6,241 bases of DNA from DASRVA01 sp035687745 (GCA_035687745.1 DASRVA010000162.1:1-6241), one strand, 5' to 3'. Positions 1-5,594 are shown, numbered from the stretch's first letter. Translations and numbers: made by a program. The notes: generated by a model not told the origin, from the letters alone.

Positions 1-379
1 CGGGCGGCGCGGGCTCCGGCGGCGCGGGCTCGGGTGCGCTCCGGGCGGCGGGCTTCTCCCGCTCCTTCTTCGGCGGGCCAGCAGGGGTCCGGGCCGGGGC
101 TTGGCGCTTCTCAGCCGGCTCGCCCTTCGCGTCTGCCCCGCGAGCGGCCCCGCCCTCGACGATCCGCCCCACCACGTCGCCCACATGGACGGTCTCTCCC
201 GCCTGGACCAGGATCTCGAGCGTCCCCGACGCCTCGGCCGCCAGCTCGACCGTGGCCTTGTCCGTCTCGAGCTCCAGGATCGCCTCGTCCTTCCTGACCT
301 GGTCGCCGTCCTTCTTGAGCCATGCCCCGAGGTCGCCCTCGGTCACGGATTCGGCGAGGTCGGGAATGCGGATGTCCAA
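1..379 (-). CDS. sucB: 2-oxoglutarate dehydrogenase E2, dihydrolipoyllysine succinyltransferase, N-terminal part
   Basis: The gene runs off the left edge; 126 residues are visible. E2 forms the core of the 2-oxoglutarate dehydrogenase complex and moves the succinyl group from E1 to CoA through a swinging lipoyl arm. Residues 1-75 form a biotinyl/lipoyl domain: it opens MDIRIPDLAESVTEG and has the lipoylation motif ELETDKATVEL, with the modified lysine at K41. Residues 76-126 are an Ala/Pro/Glu/Lys-rich linker with a PEPAP repeat. The E3/E1-binding and catalytic domains would lie outside the window. The start is TTG at 379-377, preceded by GGAGG (plus-strand CCTCC 385-389) with five bases between. 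An in-frame TAG at 430-428 lies upstream, and no ATG or GTG occurs between it and the domain, so TTG is forced. It follows sucA by 66 bases on the same strand, as in a sucAB operon. A pyruvate dehydrogenase E2 has a similar lipoyl domain, but the neighbour decides for the succinyl form. Confidence 0.92.
   Translation of the reverse strand, partial: MDIRIPDLAESVTEGDLGAWLKKDGDQVRKDEAILELETDKATVELAAEASGTLEILVQAGETVHVGDVVGRIVEGGAARGADAKGEPAEKRQAPARTPAGPPKKEREKPAARSAPEPAPPEPAPP
4..31. repeat. 13-bp direct repeat within the sucB linker
   Basis: GCGGCGCGGGCTC occurs at 4-16 and again at 19-31. The period of 15 bases equals five codons, so it encodes tandem PEPAP units of the E2 interdomain linker. 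Pro/Ala-rich linkers are usual in E2 proteins. This is a coding repeat, not a mobile or regulatory one, and it may continue beyond the window edge. Confidence 0.7.
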
Positions 380-445
380 CCGTTCCTCCGTGGTGTCGAC
401 AGAACAGGCACTGCTCGAGAGGCAAAACTAGCGCGACCTGGCGGC

Positions 446-3304
446 TCAGTCCTCCAGGGCCGCGTCGACGAGAGCGGCTTCTTCTTCCTCGTGCACCCGG
501 TGAGAGCCGGTCGCCGGGCTCGCTGCCTCCTGGCGACCGACGTAACGCAGCGCCACCCCCGACGGAACGTGTCGCTCCAGCCGGTGCCGGATGCCCCGCC
601 AGGCCCCCATGTTCTCCGGCTCCTCCTGGACCCACACGAGCTGCTTCAGGTTGGGGTACCCGGCGATCAGGTCGCTCAGCTCGGCGTGAGGGAACGGGTA
701 GAGCTGCTCGAGCCGCGCGATCGCGGTGTCTTCGATGAGCCGCTCGCGGCGCGCTTCCAGCAGGGTGTAGTACACCTTCCCCGAGCACAGGAGGATCCGG
801 CGCACGGCGCCGCGGTTGGCGAGCTCGCCCTCGTCGAGAACGCTCTTGAACCCGCCGTCGATGAGCTCGGCGACCCGCGACACCGCGAGCTTGTGGCGGA
901 GCAGGCTCTTCGGGCTCATGACGACGAGCGGCTTGCGGAAGTCGCGATGGATCTGGCGTCTCAGGAGGTGGAAGAGCTGCGCCGGCGTCGTCGGATACAC
1001 GACCTGCACGTTGTTCTCGGCGCACAGCTCCATGAACCGCTCCAGCCTGGCGCTCGAATGCTCGGGCCCCTGCCCCTCGTAGCCGTGGGGCAGGAGCAGC
1101 ACCAGCCCCGACATCCGCTGCCACTTGTACTCGCCGCTCGACAGGAACTGGTCGATCACGATCTGGGCGCCGTTTACGAAGTCGCCGAACTGGGCCTCCC
1201 ACATGACCAGCGTCCACGGATCCGCGGCCGAGAACCCGTACTCGAAACCGAGCGCGGCGTACTCGGAGAGCGGGCTGTTGATGACGTGGAAGACGTTCTG
1301 GTCCGGAGTCATGTGGTTGAGCGGCACGTAGTGCTCACCGCTCTCCTGGTCGACGTAGACCGCGTGCCGATGGCTGAAGGTTCCGCGGACCGTGTCCTGT
1401 CCGGCGAGGCGGACCTTGGTGCCCTCGAGTAGGAGCGAGCCGACCGCCAGCGCCTCGCCGCAACCCCAGTCGATCTCGCCGTCCTCGAGCACCATCGCCG
1501 CCCGGGCCTCCATGAGACGCTTGAGCCGCTTGTGCCAGCGGAACCCGTCGGGCACCGTGACGAGGGCGTGCGCGATCGCGTCGAGGGTCTCGCTCGGCAC
1601 GGCGGTATGGGCGCTCCAGTCCTCGCCGGCCGGCGAAAGCCCGTCCCAGATGCCACCCAGGCCCTGGACCTCGGTTCCTTCCGACTCGCGCGCCGTCTCG
1701 TGGGCCGCGTCCAGCGCGGAGCGGACCTCTTCCTTGAATGCCTCGACATCGGCTTCGCCGATCACGCCATCATCGATCAGCCGGGCGGCGTACACGGCCG
1801 AGTTCGACGGGTGGGCGTCGATCCGCCGGTACATCACCGGCTGCGTGTAGCTCGGATCGTCGAGCTCGTTGTGTCCGTAGCGGCGGTAGCAGATCAGGTC
1901 GATGACGACGTCCCTGTGGAACGTCTGCCGGTAGCCGACCGCGAGCCGGGCCGCATGGGCGGCGGCCTCGGGGTCGTCGCCGTTGACGTGGAACACGGGC
2001 GCGTGGACGATCTTCGCGATGTCGGAGGCGTAGCGCGTGGAGCGCGCCTCCTCGGGGTCGGTCGTGAACCCCACCTGGTTGTTGATGATGACGTGGATCG
2101 TCCCGCCCGTCCCGTACTCGTCGAGGCCGCCCATCATGAGGGTCTCGGCGACCACACCCTGGCCGGTGAAGGCCACATCCCCGTGAAGGAGGAGCGGGAT
2201 CGCGCGCCGCCGTGCCGTGTCATGGAAGATCTCCTGCTTGGCCCGTACGTTCCCCTCGACCACCGGATCGACGGCCTCGAGGTGGCTGGGGTTGAAAGCC
2301 AGCGAGAGGTGGACGGTTCGCCCCCCCTCGGCGTGGAAGTTTCGCGAGTAGCCGAGATGGTACTTCACGTCCCCGTGGCCGGCGGTCTGGATCGCGGTCG
2401 GACGATCCTCGAACTCGGCCAGGATCTGCGCGTAGGGCTTCCCGAGGACGTGGGCCAGGACGTTCAGGCGGCCGCGGTGCGCCATCCCCATCACGATCTC
2501 GTCGACGCCCGTCGCGGCCGACTCCTCGACCAGCGTGACCAGCAGCGGGATCAGGCTCGTCCCGCCTTCGAGGCTGAACCGCTTGGCACCCGGGAACCGC
2601 CGGTGGAGCGTCTCCTCGAAGGTATCGGCGGCCACCATCTGGCGGAGGATTTCGCGGCGCCTTTCCGGCTCCAGCGGGGGATGGTTCCGAACCGGCTCCA
2701 TCCTCTCCTGGAGCCATTCCTGCTGGGCCTTGTCGGCAACGTCCATGTACTCCATGCCCACCGTGCCGCAGTAGGTGTCGCGCAAGGCCTCGAGAAACTC
2801 GCGCAGCCGCCCCTCCTGGAACTCCCGATAGGTGTTGCATCGGACCACGGAATCGAGCTCTTCCTCGCTGAAGCCGAACTCCGCGAGATCGAGCAGCGGG
2901 TTCGTGCGCTCGGATCGGTCGAGGGGGTCGAGGTCGGCGATGAGATGGCCGAACGCGCGATAGGTCCAGACCATGTCGTAGACGCGGAGCCCGGGGGCGA
3001 CGGTCGCGTGGTCCGCTCCCTCGGGCAGGTCGCCGCGGGCCGTGAGGACGACCGGCTCGGGGATGCCCCCGCCGTTCGCACGTTCGGCGATGCTTCCGGG
3101 CCCGACAGGCTCGAGGGCGGCGCTGGCGCCGTTGGCGGCCTGGGCCGGGGCGACACCACCCCGATGTCCGTTCCCGGCGTACTGGAAGCCGGCGAAGAAC
3201 AGAGCCCAGGTCGGATCGACCGAGTCGGGATCGGCCAGGAACTGCCGGTACATCGACTCGACGAACTCCGGACTGGCTCTCAGGATGGCGTCGACGGAAG
3301 GCAT
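446..3304 (-). CDS. sucA: 2-oxoglutarate dehydrogenase E1 component, ThDP-dependent
   Basis: A complete 952-residue cytoplasmic TCA-cycle enzyme. With ThDP and Mg2+ it decarboxylates 2-oxoglutarate and succinylates the lipoyl group of E2. Domains in order: E1 N-terminal motif at about 10-42 (FVESMYRQFLADPDSVDPTW), a Gly/Ala-rich linker at about 43-105, the first dehydrogenase domain to about 500, a transketolase-like pyrimidine domain at about 610-805, and the C-terminal domain to 952. Family motifs are intact: MGMAHRGRLN (H276), DVKYHLG (H316), the ThDP motif from GDVAFTGQG (375-383) to NNQ (408-410), CYRRYGHNELDDPSYTQP (472-489), GQGPEHSSAR (744-753) and QEEPENMGAW (893-902). The length is normal for a stand-alone E1 (E. 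coli SucA is 933). There is no fused acyltransferase domain as in actinobacterial Kgd, in keeping with a separate sucB 66 bases downstream. The ATG at 3304 has no clear Shine-Dalgarno sequence; a TATCTT hexamer ends nine bases before it. Confidence 0.97.
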   Translation of the reverse strand: MPSVDAILRASPEFVESMYRQFLADPDSVDPTWALFFAGFQYAGNGHRGGVAPAQAANGASAALEPVGPGSIAERANGGGIPEPVVLTARGDLPEGADHATVAPGLRVYDMVWTYRAFGHLIADLDPLDRSERTNPLLDLAEFGFSEEELDSVVRCNTYREFQEGRLREFLEALRDTYCGTVGMEYMDVADKAQQEWLQERMEPVRNHPPLEPERRREILRQMVAADTFEETLHRRFPGAKRFSLEGGTSLIPLLVTLVEESAATGVDEIVMGMAHRGRLNVLAHVLGKPYAQILAEFEDRPTAIQTAGHGDVKYHLGYSRNFHAEGGRTVHLSLAFNPSHLEAVDPVVEGNVRAKQEIFHDTARRRAIPLLLHGDVAFTGQGVVAETLMMGGLDEYGTGGTIHVIINNQVGFTTDPEEARSTRYASDIAKIVHAPVFHVNGDDPEAAAHAARLAVGYRQTFHRDVVIDLICYRRYGHNELDDPSYTQPVMYRRIDAHPSNSAVYAARLIDDGVIGEADVEAFKEEVRSALDAAHETARESEGTEVQGLGGIWDGLSPAGEDWSAHTAVPSETLDAIAHALVTVPDGFRWHKRLKRLMEARAAMVLEDGEIDWGCGEALAVGSLLLEGTKVRLAGQDTVRGTFSHRHAVYVDQESGEHYVPLNHMTPDQNVFHVINSPLSEYAALGFEYGFSAADPWTLVMWEAQFGDFVNGAQIVIDQFLSSGEYKWQRMSGLVLLLPHGYEGQGPEHSSARLERFMELCAENNVQVVYPTTPAQLFHLLRRQIHRDFRKPLVVMSPKSLLRHKLAVSRVAELIDGGFKSVLDEGELANRGAVRRILLCSGKVYYTLLEARRERLIEDTAIARLEQLYPFPHAELSDLIAGYPNLKQLVWVQEEPENMGAWRGIRHRLERHVPSGVALRYVGRQEAASPATGSHRVHEEEEAALVDAALED

Positions 3305-3319
3305 GCTCGATTCAAGATA
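3305..3319 (-). promoter_or_regulatory. Possible -10 element giving a near-leaderless sucA mRNA
   Basis: On the minus strand TATCTT (plus-strand AAGATA 3314-3319) is followed by nine bases and then the sucA ATG. A transcript starting six or seven bases after the hexamer would have only two or three untranslated bases. No purine-rich ribosome binding site lies in between. No convincing -35 hexamer is visible 16-18 bases upstream, so support is weak. sucA could instead be read through from the regulator gene that ends 89 bases upstream. Confidence 0.3.
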
Positions 3320-3393
3320 GTCGCTGCGTAATGGCCCGGCATGACGACGTGCATCGACCGTGCCGTTCCGGAGCGCTGTCCCCGACCGGACCC

Positions 3394-3873
3394 TCAGCCG
3401 GCTCTTTCCCCCACGGGCCGGCGGTCGGCGAGCCGATCCAGGAGGTCCCGGAGCGCCTCGACGTCGGCATCGGAGAGCCGGCCGCCGAAGTGCCGCGCGA
3501 TCCCGGCCGCATAGGTCGGCCAGGCCCTCTCGAGGGTGGCCAGCCCGCCCTCGGTCAGCGCGGCGAACTGGCAGCGGCGGTCCTCCGAGCAGGGCTGGCG
3601 CTCCAGGAAGCCCCGGGCCTCCAGACGATCGACCAGACGGCTGAGGCCGCTGGGACTCAAGGCGATGGCCGAAGCCAGCTGGTGCATGCGGAGACGCCGG
3701 TCAGGGGCCTCGTAAAGCGCGATCAGGACGTCGTACCAGGAGAGGGGGAGCGTCTCCGCGCCGGCCAGCTCGCGCTCGATCGCTTCCACGGCCCTCGCAT
3801 GGGCCACCAGGAGCGCTCGCCAGGCGGCGAGACGCGGCCCGTCGAGCTCGGATTCCAATTCGGTGGGGGTCAT
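3394..3873 (-). CDS. MarR-family winged-helix transcriptional regulator
   Basis: A 159-residue DNA-binding repressor or regulator, expected to act as a dimer. N- and C-terminal helices (about 1-38 and 115-150) would form the dimer interface. The winged helix spans about 44-108: LRMHQLASAIALSPSGLSRL (61-80) holds the helix-turn-helix and recognition helix, then VDRLEARGFLER, and the wing with the DRR motif at 98-100 and LTEGG at 106-110. The length is typical. Cysteines C95 and C101 flank the wing tip in CSEDRRC; MarR proteins usually have Gly or Ala at the second position. The ATG at 3873 fits the family's N-terminus and has no Shine-Dalgarno sequence. It is divergent from a rhodanese gene 105 bases away, the usual arrangement for a MarR protein controlling itself and its neighbour. 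It is also 89 bases upstream of sucA on the same strand. The ligand is unknown. Confidence 0.9.
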   Translation of the reverse strand: MTPTELESELDGPRLAAWRALLVAHARAVEAIERELAGAETLPLSWYDVLIALYEAPDRRLRMHQLASAIALSPSGLSRLVDRLEARGFLERQPCSEDRRCQFAALTEGGLATLERAWPTYAAGIARHFGGRLSDADVEALRDLLDRLADRRPVGERAG

Positions 3874-3875
3874 GA

Positions 3876-3911
3876 GGTTGCAAGATACCCTGGCAACCCT
3901 TGCGCGCGCAA
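3876..3911. promoter_or_regulatory. Candidate MarR operator: palindrome and inverted repeat
   Basis: Two symmetric elements lie just before the regulator start. TTGCGCGCGCAA at 3900-3911 is a perfect 12-bp palindrome. GGTTGC (3876-3881) and GCAACC (3893-3898) form an inverted repeat with an 11-base spacer. The element GCAAC, or its complement GTTGC, also occurs at 3877-3881, 3893-3897, 3908-3912 and 3936-3940. MarR dimers bind such short palindromes overlapping promoters. Binding by the adjacent regulator is inferred. Confidence 0.5.
3882..3911 (-). promoter_or_regulatory. Predicted promoter of the marR-like gene, near-leaderless
   Basis: On the minus strand TTGCGC (plus 3906-3911) and TATCTT (plus 3882-3887) are 18 bases apart and match the vegetative consensus at 4/6 and 4/6 by eye. 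The -10 hexamer ends eight bases before the ATG, so the transcript would carry almost no leader. The -35 hexamer is half of the 12-bp palindrome, so operator binding would block this promoter. Confidence 0.45.
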
Positions 3912-3955
3912 CTAAGTGGGTGTATTATTGACCATGCAACAAATGTGCGTACAAC
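3900..3955 (+). promoter_or_regulatory. Predicted promoter(s) of the rhodanese gene
   Basis: TTGCGC (3900-3905) and TATTAT (3923-3928) are separated by 17 bases, giving a transcript start near 3935 and a leader of about 44 bases. A second possibility is TTGACC (3928-3933) with TACAAC (3950-3955), spacer 16, starting near 3962. The first pair uses the plus-strand half of the palindrome that also supplies the -35 of the divergent regulator gene. Only a transcript start map can choose between them. Confidence 0.45.
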
Positions 3956-3968
3956 GACCAAACCCCCC

Positions 3969-3974
3969 AGGAGG
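3969..3974 (+). promoter_or_regulatory. Strong ribosome binding site of the rhodanese gene
   Basis: AGGAGG lies four bases before ATG 3979 and is complementary to the anti-Shine-Dalgarno CCTCC at the end of the 16S rRNA in this same window (5868-5872 on the minus strand). It fixes the start and shows that this host uses ordinary SD-led initiation for some genes. Confidence 0.85.
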
Positions 3975-3978
3975 TCCC

Positions 3979-4326
3979 ATGATCCAGACCATCACGCGCG
4001 ACCAGCTCAAGACGGCCCTCGACGAGGGGCGCGACGTAACTCTGGTTGAATCTTTGTCCCCGCAGAGCTACGAGAAGGAGCATCTGCCGGGAGCGATCAA
4101 CATCCCCAGGGAGCGCGTCCGGGAGCTGGCGCCGCGGCTCCTGCCCGACAGGGACGCCGAGATCGTCGTCTACTGCGCGAACACCGAGTGCCAGAGCTCG
4201 CTCCAGACGGCGCAGGCCCTGGAGGGCCTCGGCTACACGCGGGTGGCGGACTACGAGGCCGGCAAGGCGGACTGGATCGAGGCCGGACTACCGGTCGAGA
4301 GCGGCGCGCCGGCCGAGGTTGCTTAG
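3979..4326 (+). CDS. Single-domain rhodanese-like sulfurtransferase
   Basis: A 115-residue cytoplasmic protein made of one rhodanese domain. Such proteins carry sulfane sulfur as a persulfide on an active-site cysteine and pass it to acceptors such as cyanide, thiols or sulfur-relay partners. Seen here: an N-terminal strand-helix (1-25), the CH2A-like motif EHLPGAINIP (34-43), the strand EIVVYC ending in the presumed catalytic C66, and DYEAGKADWIEAGLPVE (91-107). The active-site loop CANTECQSS lacks the common CxxGxRS pattern and carries a second cysteine, C71. The start is ATG 3979 because AGGAGG lies at 3969-3974 and the fold begins there. In-frame codons upstream, such as GTG 3916, fall in the promoter region. 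It is divergent from the MarR regulator and closed by a hairpin just downstream. The natural sulfur donor and acceptor cannot be read from sequence. Confidence 0.9.
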   Translation: MIQTITRDQLKTALDEGRDVTLVESLSPQSYEKEHLPGAINIPRERVRELAPRLLPDRDAEIVVYCANTECQSSLQTAQALEGLGYTRVADYEAGKADWIEAGLPVESGAPAEVA

Positions 4327-4336
4327 GGCCAGCCGA

Positions 4337-4384
4337 AAACGCGGGCTCCAGGGGGGCGTCCCGATGGGCGCCCCCTCCGCGTTT
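4337..4384 (+). terminator. Long hairpin terminator after the rhodanese gene
   Basis: The outer arms AAACGCGG (4337-4344) and CCGCGTTT (4377-4384) pair over 8 bp. The inner arms GGGGGCG (4352-4358) and CGCCCCC (4369-4375) pair over 7 bp, and CCC/GGG can add three more pairs. It begins 10 bases after the rhodanese stop. The T run at the end is only three bases, so it is a GC-rich factor-independent terminator of moderate quality. The outer arm would also give a T run on the minus strand. Confidence 0.7.
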
Positions 4385-4426
4385 CGGAACGTAGACCCGA
4401 CCCGGTCCAGGGGGTAGCTTGCCGTC

Positions 4427-4504
4427 GTGGTCCGGATCAAGATCTCCGGGGTCATCGACTCCCTCCTCCCCTTCGTCGTCAGCGCCGAGCGACAGGAGGG
4501 CTGA
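4427..4504 (+). CDS. Possible 25-residue peptide coupled to the next gene
   Basis: A GTG-started ORF of 25 codons (opening MVRIKISGVIDSLLPFVV) ends in TGA at 4502-4504, sharing its last base with the ATG of the following gene (TGATG). An in-frame TAG at 4415-4417 lies just upstream, so GTG 4427 is the only usual start codon. Base use looks coding: 24 of 25 third positions are G or C, while only 9 of 25 second positions are. AGGGGG at 4409-4414 is a possible but distant ribosome binding site, 12 bases away. The peptide is mostly hydrophobic with a charged tail. Its function is unknown. It could be a leader peptide coupling translation of the downstream gene, or a chance frame. Confidence 0.35.
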   Translation: MVRIKISGVIDSLLPFVVSAERQEG

Positions 4505-4755
4505 TGCCGGAATCCGCCGATCCGATCGACGTCGTCGAGAAGCAGGTCACGGCGATCACCGACACCCACGCGAATCTTGCCGGACTGATCCAGAAGACCA
4601 CGAGGATCCAGACCGAGCTGGCCGAAGCGGGCTTCGAAGACTTCGCCGAGCAGATCGGGCTGATCTTCGCGAGCCTGTCGGACGTCGCGGAGGAGCTGCA
4701 GAAGGTGCTCCACGACGTCGAGATCGAGCGCAACCGGATGCGCACCCAGGGCTGA
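4504..4755 (+). CDS. Small helical heptad-repeat protein, function unknown
   Basis: An 83-residue acidic protein that I do not recognise. It has no cysteine, signal peptide or membrane segment. Hydrophobic residues F44, F47, I51, I54, L58, V61, L65, V68 and V72 follow exact 3-4 spacing, the mark of a coiled coil. A second run (I8, V11, V15, I18, then L25 and I29) suggests an N-terminal helix, with AGF at 42-44 as a likely turn. A helical hairpin or oligomerising coiled coil is therefore likely. The ATG has a strong AGGAGG at 4494-4499, four bases away, and codon third positions are almost all G or C, so this is a real gene. It may be translationally coupled to the 25-codon ORF before it. It is convergent with vapC, 70 bases away. 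Phasin-like or chaperone-like roles are conceivable but nothing supports them. Confidence 0.75.
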   Translation: MPESADPIDVVEKQVTAITDTHANLAGLIQKTTRIQTELAEAGFEDFAEQIGLIFASLSDVAEELQKVLHDVEIERNRMRTQG

Positions 4756-4825
4756 GGGGCCTCCGGCGATTTGGCTCTCGGGTGGCTCACCATCGTGGCC
4801 TCCTCGACGAGCCGGCCAGTGCCGG

Positions 4826-5257
4826 TCAGCCGCCTGTGTCAGCGTCGGACTCGTCCGAGTAGCCAATCAGTATGAGGTCCGGGATGCCCCCGAAGTGTTT
4901 CGTGTTCCGTGTGCTGAGGGGAGCGGCATGCTGTACCGCCCATGCTGCGATCCACAGGTCCGCCTTCGACCGTCCGGTCAGGCCGGAGCCGCGACGCAGT
5001 TGGGCCACGATGCTCGCATAGCGTACGGCCGTTTCGACGCCCACTTCGCCGATCCGGAAGAACCTCAGGAACTGGAGGGATTCCTCCAGTCTCTCCTCCG
5101 AGACGGCCGCACCGCCTTCGAGGAACTCTCCAGCCGCATGGGCCGGAACGGTGAAATCCTCACCGGGATGGGCGGCGAGCAGGGCCCGTGCCGGTGAGCT
5201 CGGAAGGTCCTTCTCTCTCCACAGGTCGACCAGGAACATGGTGTCAACGCAGATCAC
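4826..5257 (-). CDS. vapC: VapC-like PIN-domain toxin ribonuclease
   Basis: A 143-residue PIN-domain protein. VapC toxins are Mg2+-dependent RNases that cut tRNA or rRNA and are held in check by the paired antitoxin. Seen here: D5 in the opening strand MICVDTMFLVDLW, E44 in AGEFLEG, D100 in KADLWIAAWA, and STRNTKHF at 115-122, where N118 sits near the usual fourth acidic site. This is a full PIN active site of the TRNTKHF subtype, with a normal length. The start is taken as GTG 5257 because the PIN domain begins there; an ATG at 5239 would remove D5. The gene overlaps the antitoxin stop by 14 bases, which suggests coupled translation. A small hairpin (4811-4826) sits at its stop codon. The target RNA cannot be inferred. 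Confidence 0.9.
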   Translation of the reverse strand: MICVDTMFLVDLWREKDLPSSPARALLAAHPGEDFTVPAHAAGEFLEGGAAVSEERLEESLQFLRFFRIGEVGVETAVRYASIVAQLRRGSGLTGRSKADLWIAAWAVQHAAPLSTRNTKHFGGIPDLILIGYSDESDADTGG

Positions 5258-5495
5258 GCCCGTCCCACCGCTCACTCGCCCGGCTCTCGGCGACGATCTC
5301 GAGGAATACCCTGGAGTCCTCCTGCGATAGCGGAGCGATGGTTGCAAGTGCTCGCAGGATGTCGCTGCCGGTATGTGCGGTCTCGACTTCCGTGAGGAGA
5401 CGATCGATCGCCTTGGAGAAGGACTCGCCCCTTCTCTTGATCGAGGCCAGCCGGTCGTAGACACGCGTGTCGACCGCAATGGTCTTGGTGCTCAT
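5244..5495 (-). CDS. vapB: VapB-type antitoxin (DUF217-like)
   Basis: An 83-residue antitoxin preceding the PIN toxin. The N-terminus KTIAVDTRVYDRLASIKRR followed by GESFSKAIDRLL closely resembles the DUF217/VapB family (PF02697), which is common in archaea and some bacteria: a short beta strand then two helices, expected to dimerise and bind DNA. The C-terminal half (about 40-83) would wrap and inhibit the toxin. The start is ATG 5495: the conserved KTI motif begins at residue 4. An upstream ATG at 5534 would place the promoter inside the coding region. There is no Shine-Dalgarno sequence; the predicted transcript start almost coincides with the ATG. Such antitoxins commonly repress their own operon, and an inverted repeat overlaps the -10 and start codon here. 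Confidence 0.88.
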   Translation of the reverse strand: MSTKTIAVDTRVYDRLASIKRRGESFSKAIDRLLTEVETAHTGSDILRALATIAPLSQEDSRVFLEIVAESRASERWDGRDLR

Positions 5496-5512
5496 ATATG
5501 GAATTTTATATG
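5493..5512. promoter_or_regulatory. Candidate VapB(C) operator
   Basis: CATATA (5493-5498) and TATATG (5507-5512) form an inverted repeat with an eight-base spacer, centred between the -10 hexamer and the start codon. CATATATG at 5493-5500 is also a palindrome by itself. The AT-rich block stands out from its surroundings. Binding of the antitoxin here would block transcription. This is inferred from position and symmetry. Confidence 0.5.
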
Positions 5513-5531
5513 TAGATCGTAGCCGTGTCAA
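5503..5531 (-). promoter_or_regulatory. Strong vegetative promoter of vapBC, leaderless
   Basis: On the minus strand TTGACA (plus 5526-5531) is a perfect -35 hexamer, followed after exactly 17 bases by TAAAAT (plus 5503-5508), one mismatch from consensus. The -10 ends seven bases before the vapB ATG, so transcription should start at or next to the first base of the start codon. Confidence 0.75.
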
Positions 5532-5594
5532 CACCCTCCTGGCCGGCCTGGCTCACGTCTCAGAAGCATCGCCTGGGTCGGGCTTACACGAAGA

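Noticed and set aside
111..1217. Minus-strand frame of 368 codons across the sucA/sucB junction
   Set aside because: It overlaps the true sucA and sucB frames out of register and is Arg/Gly/Ala-rich nonsense. The lipoyl domain is in another frame from TTG 379.
101..1432. Long plus-strand open frame of 443 codons opposite sucB and sucA
   Set aside because: It is antisense to two clearly identified enzymes, has low-complexity Arg/Leu/Glu-rich composition and matches no family; open antisense frames are expected in GC-rich genes.
1532..3331. Plus-strand open frame of 599 codons opposite sucA
   Set aside because: The opposite strand encodes an intact E1 with all family motifs. The antisense frame stays open because GC-rich codon use makes few stops.
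3916..3978. 21-residue N-terminal extension of the rhodanese from GTG 3916
   Set aside because: The extension lies over the predicted promoter and ribosome binding site; AGGAGG before ATG 3979 and the domain start decide for the shorter protein.
4811..4826. Hairpin CCGGC-CAGT-GCCGG at the vapC stop as a terminator
   Set aside because: The stem is only five GC pairs (plus a G-T), it touches the stop codon and no T run follows on either strand, so it was not called as a terminator.
5258..5479. Long N-terminal extension of the PIN toxin in the same frame
   Set aside because: It overlaps the antitoxin gene in another frame and reads as Ser/Arg-rich sequence; the PIN fold starts at GTG 5257.
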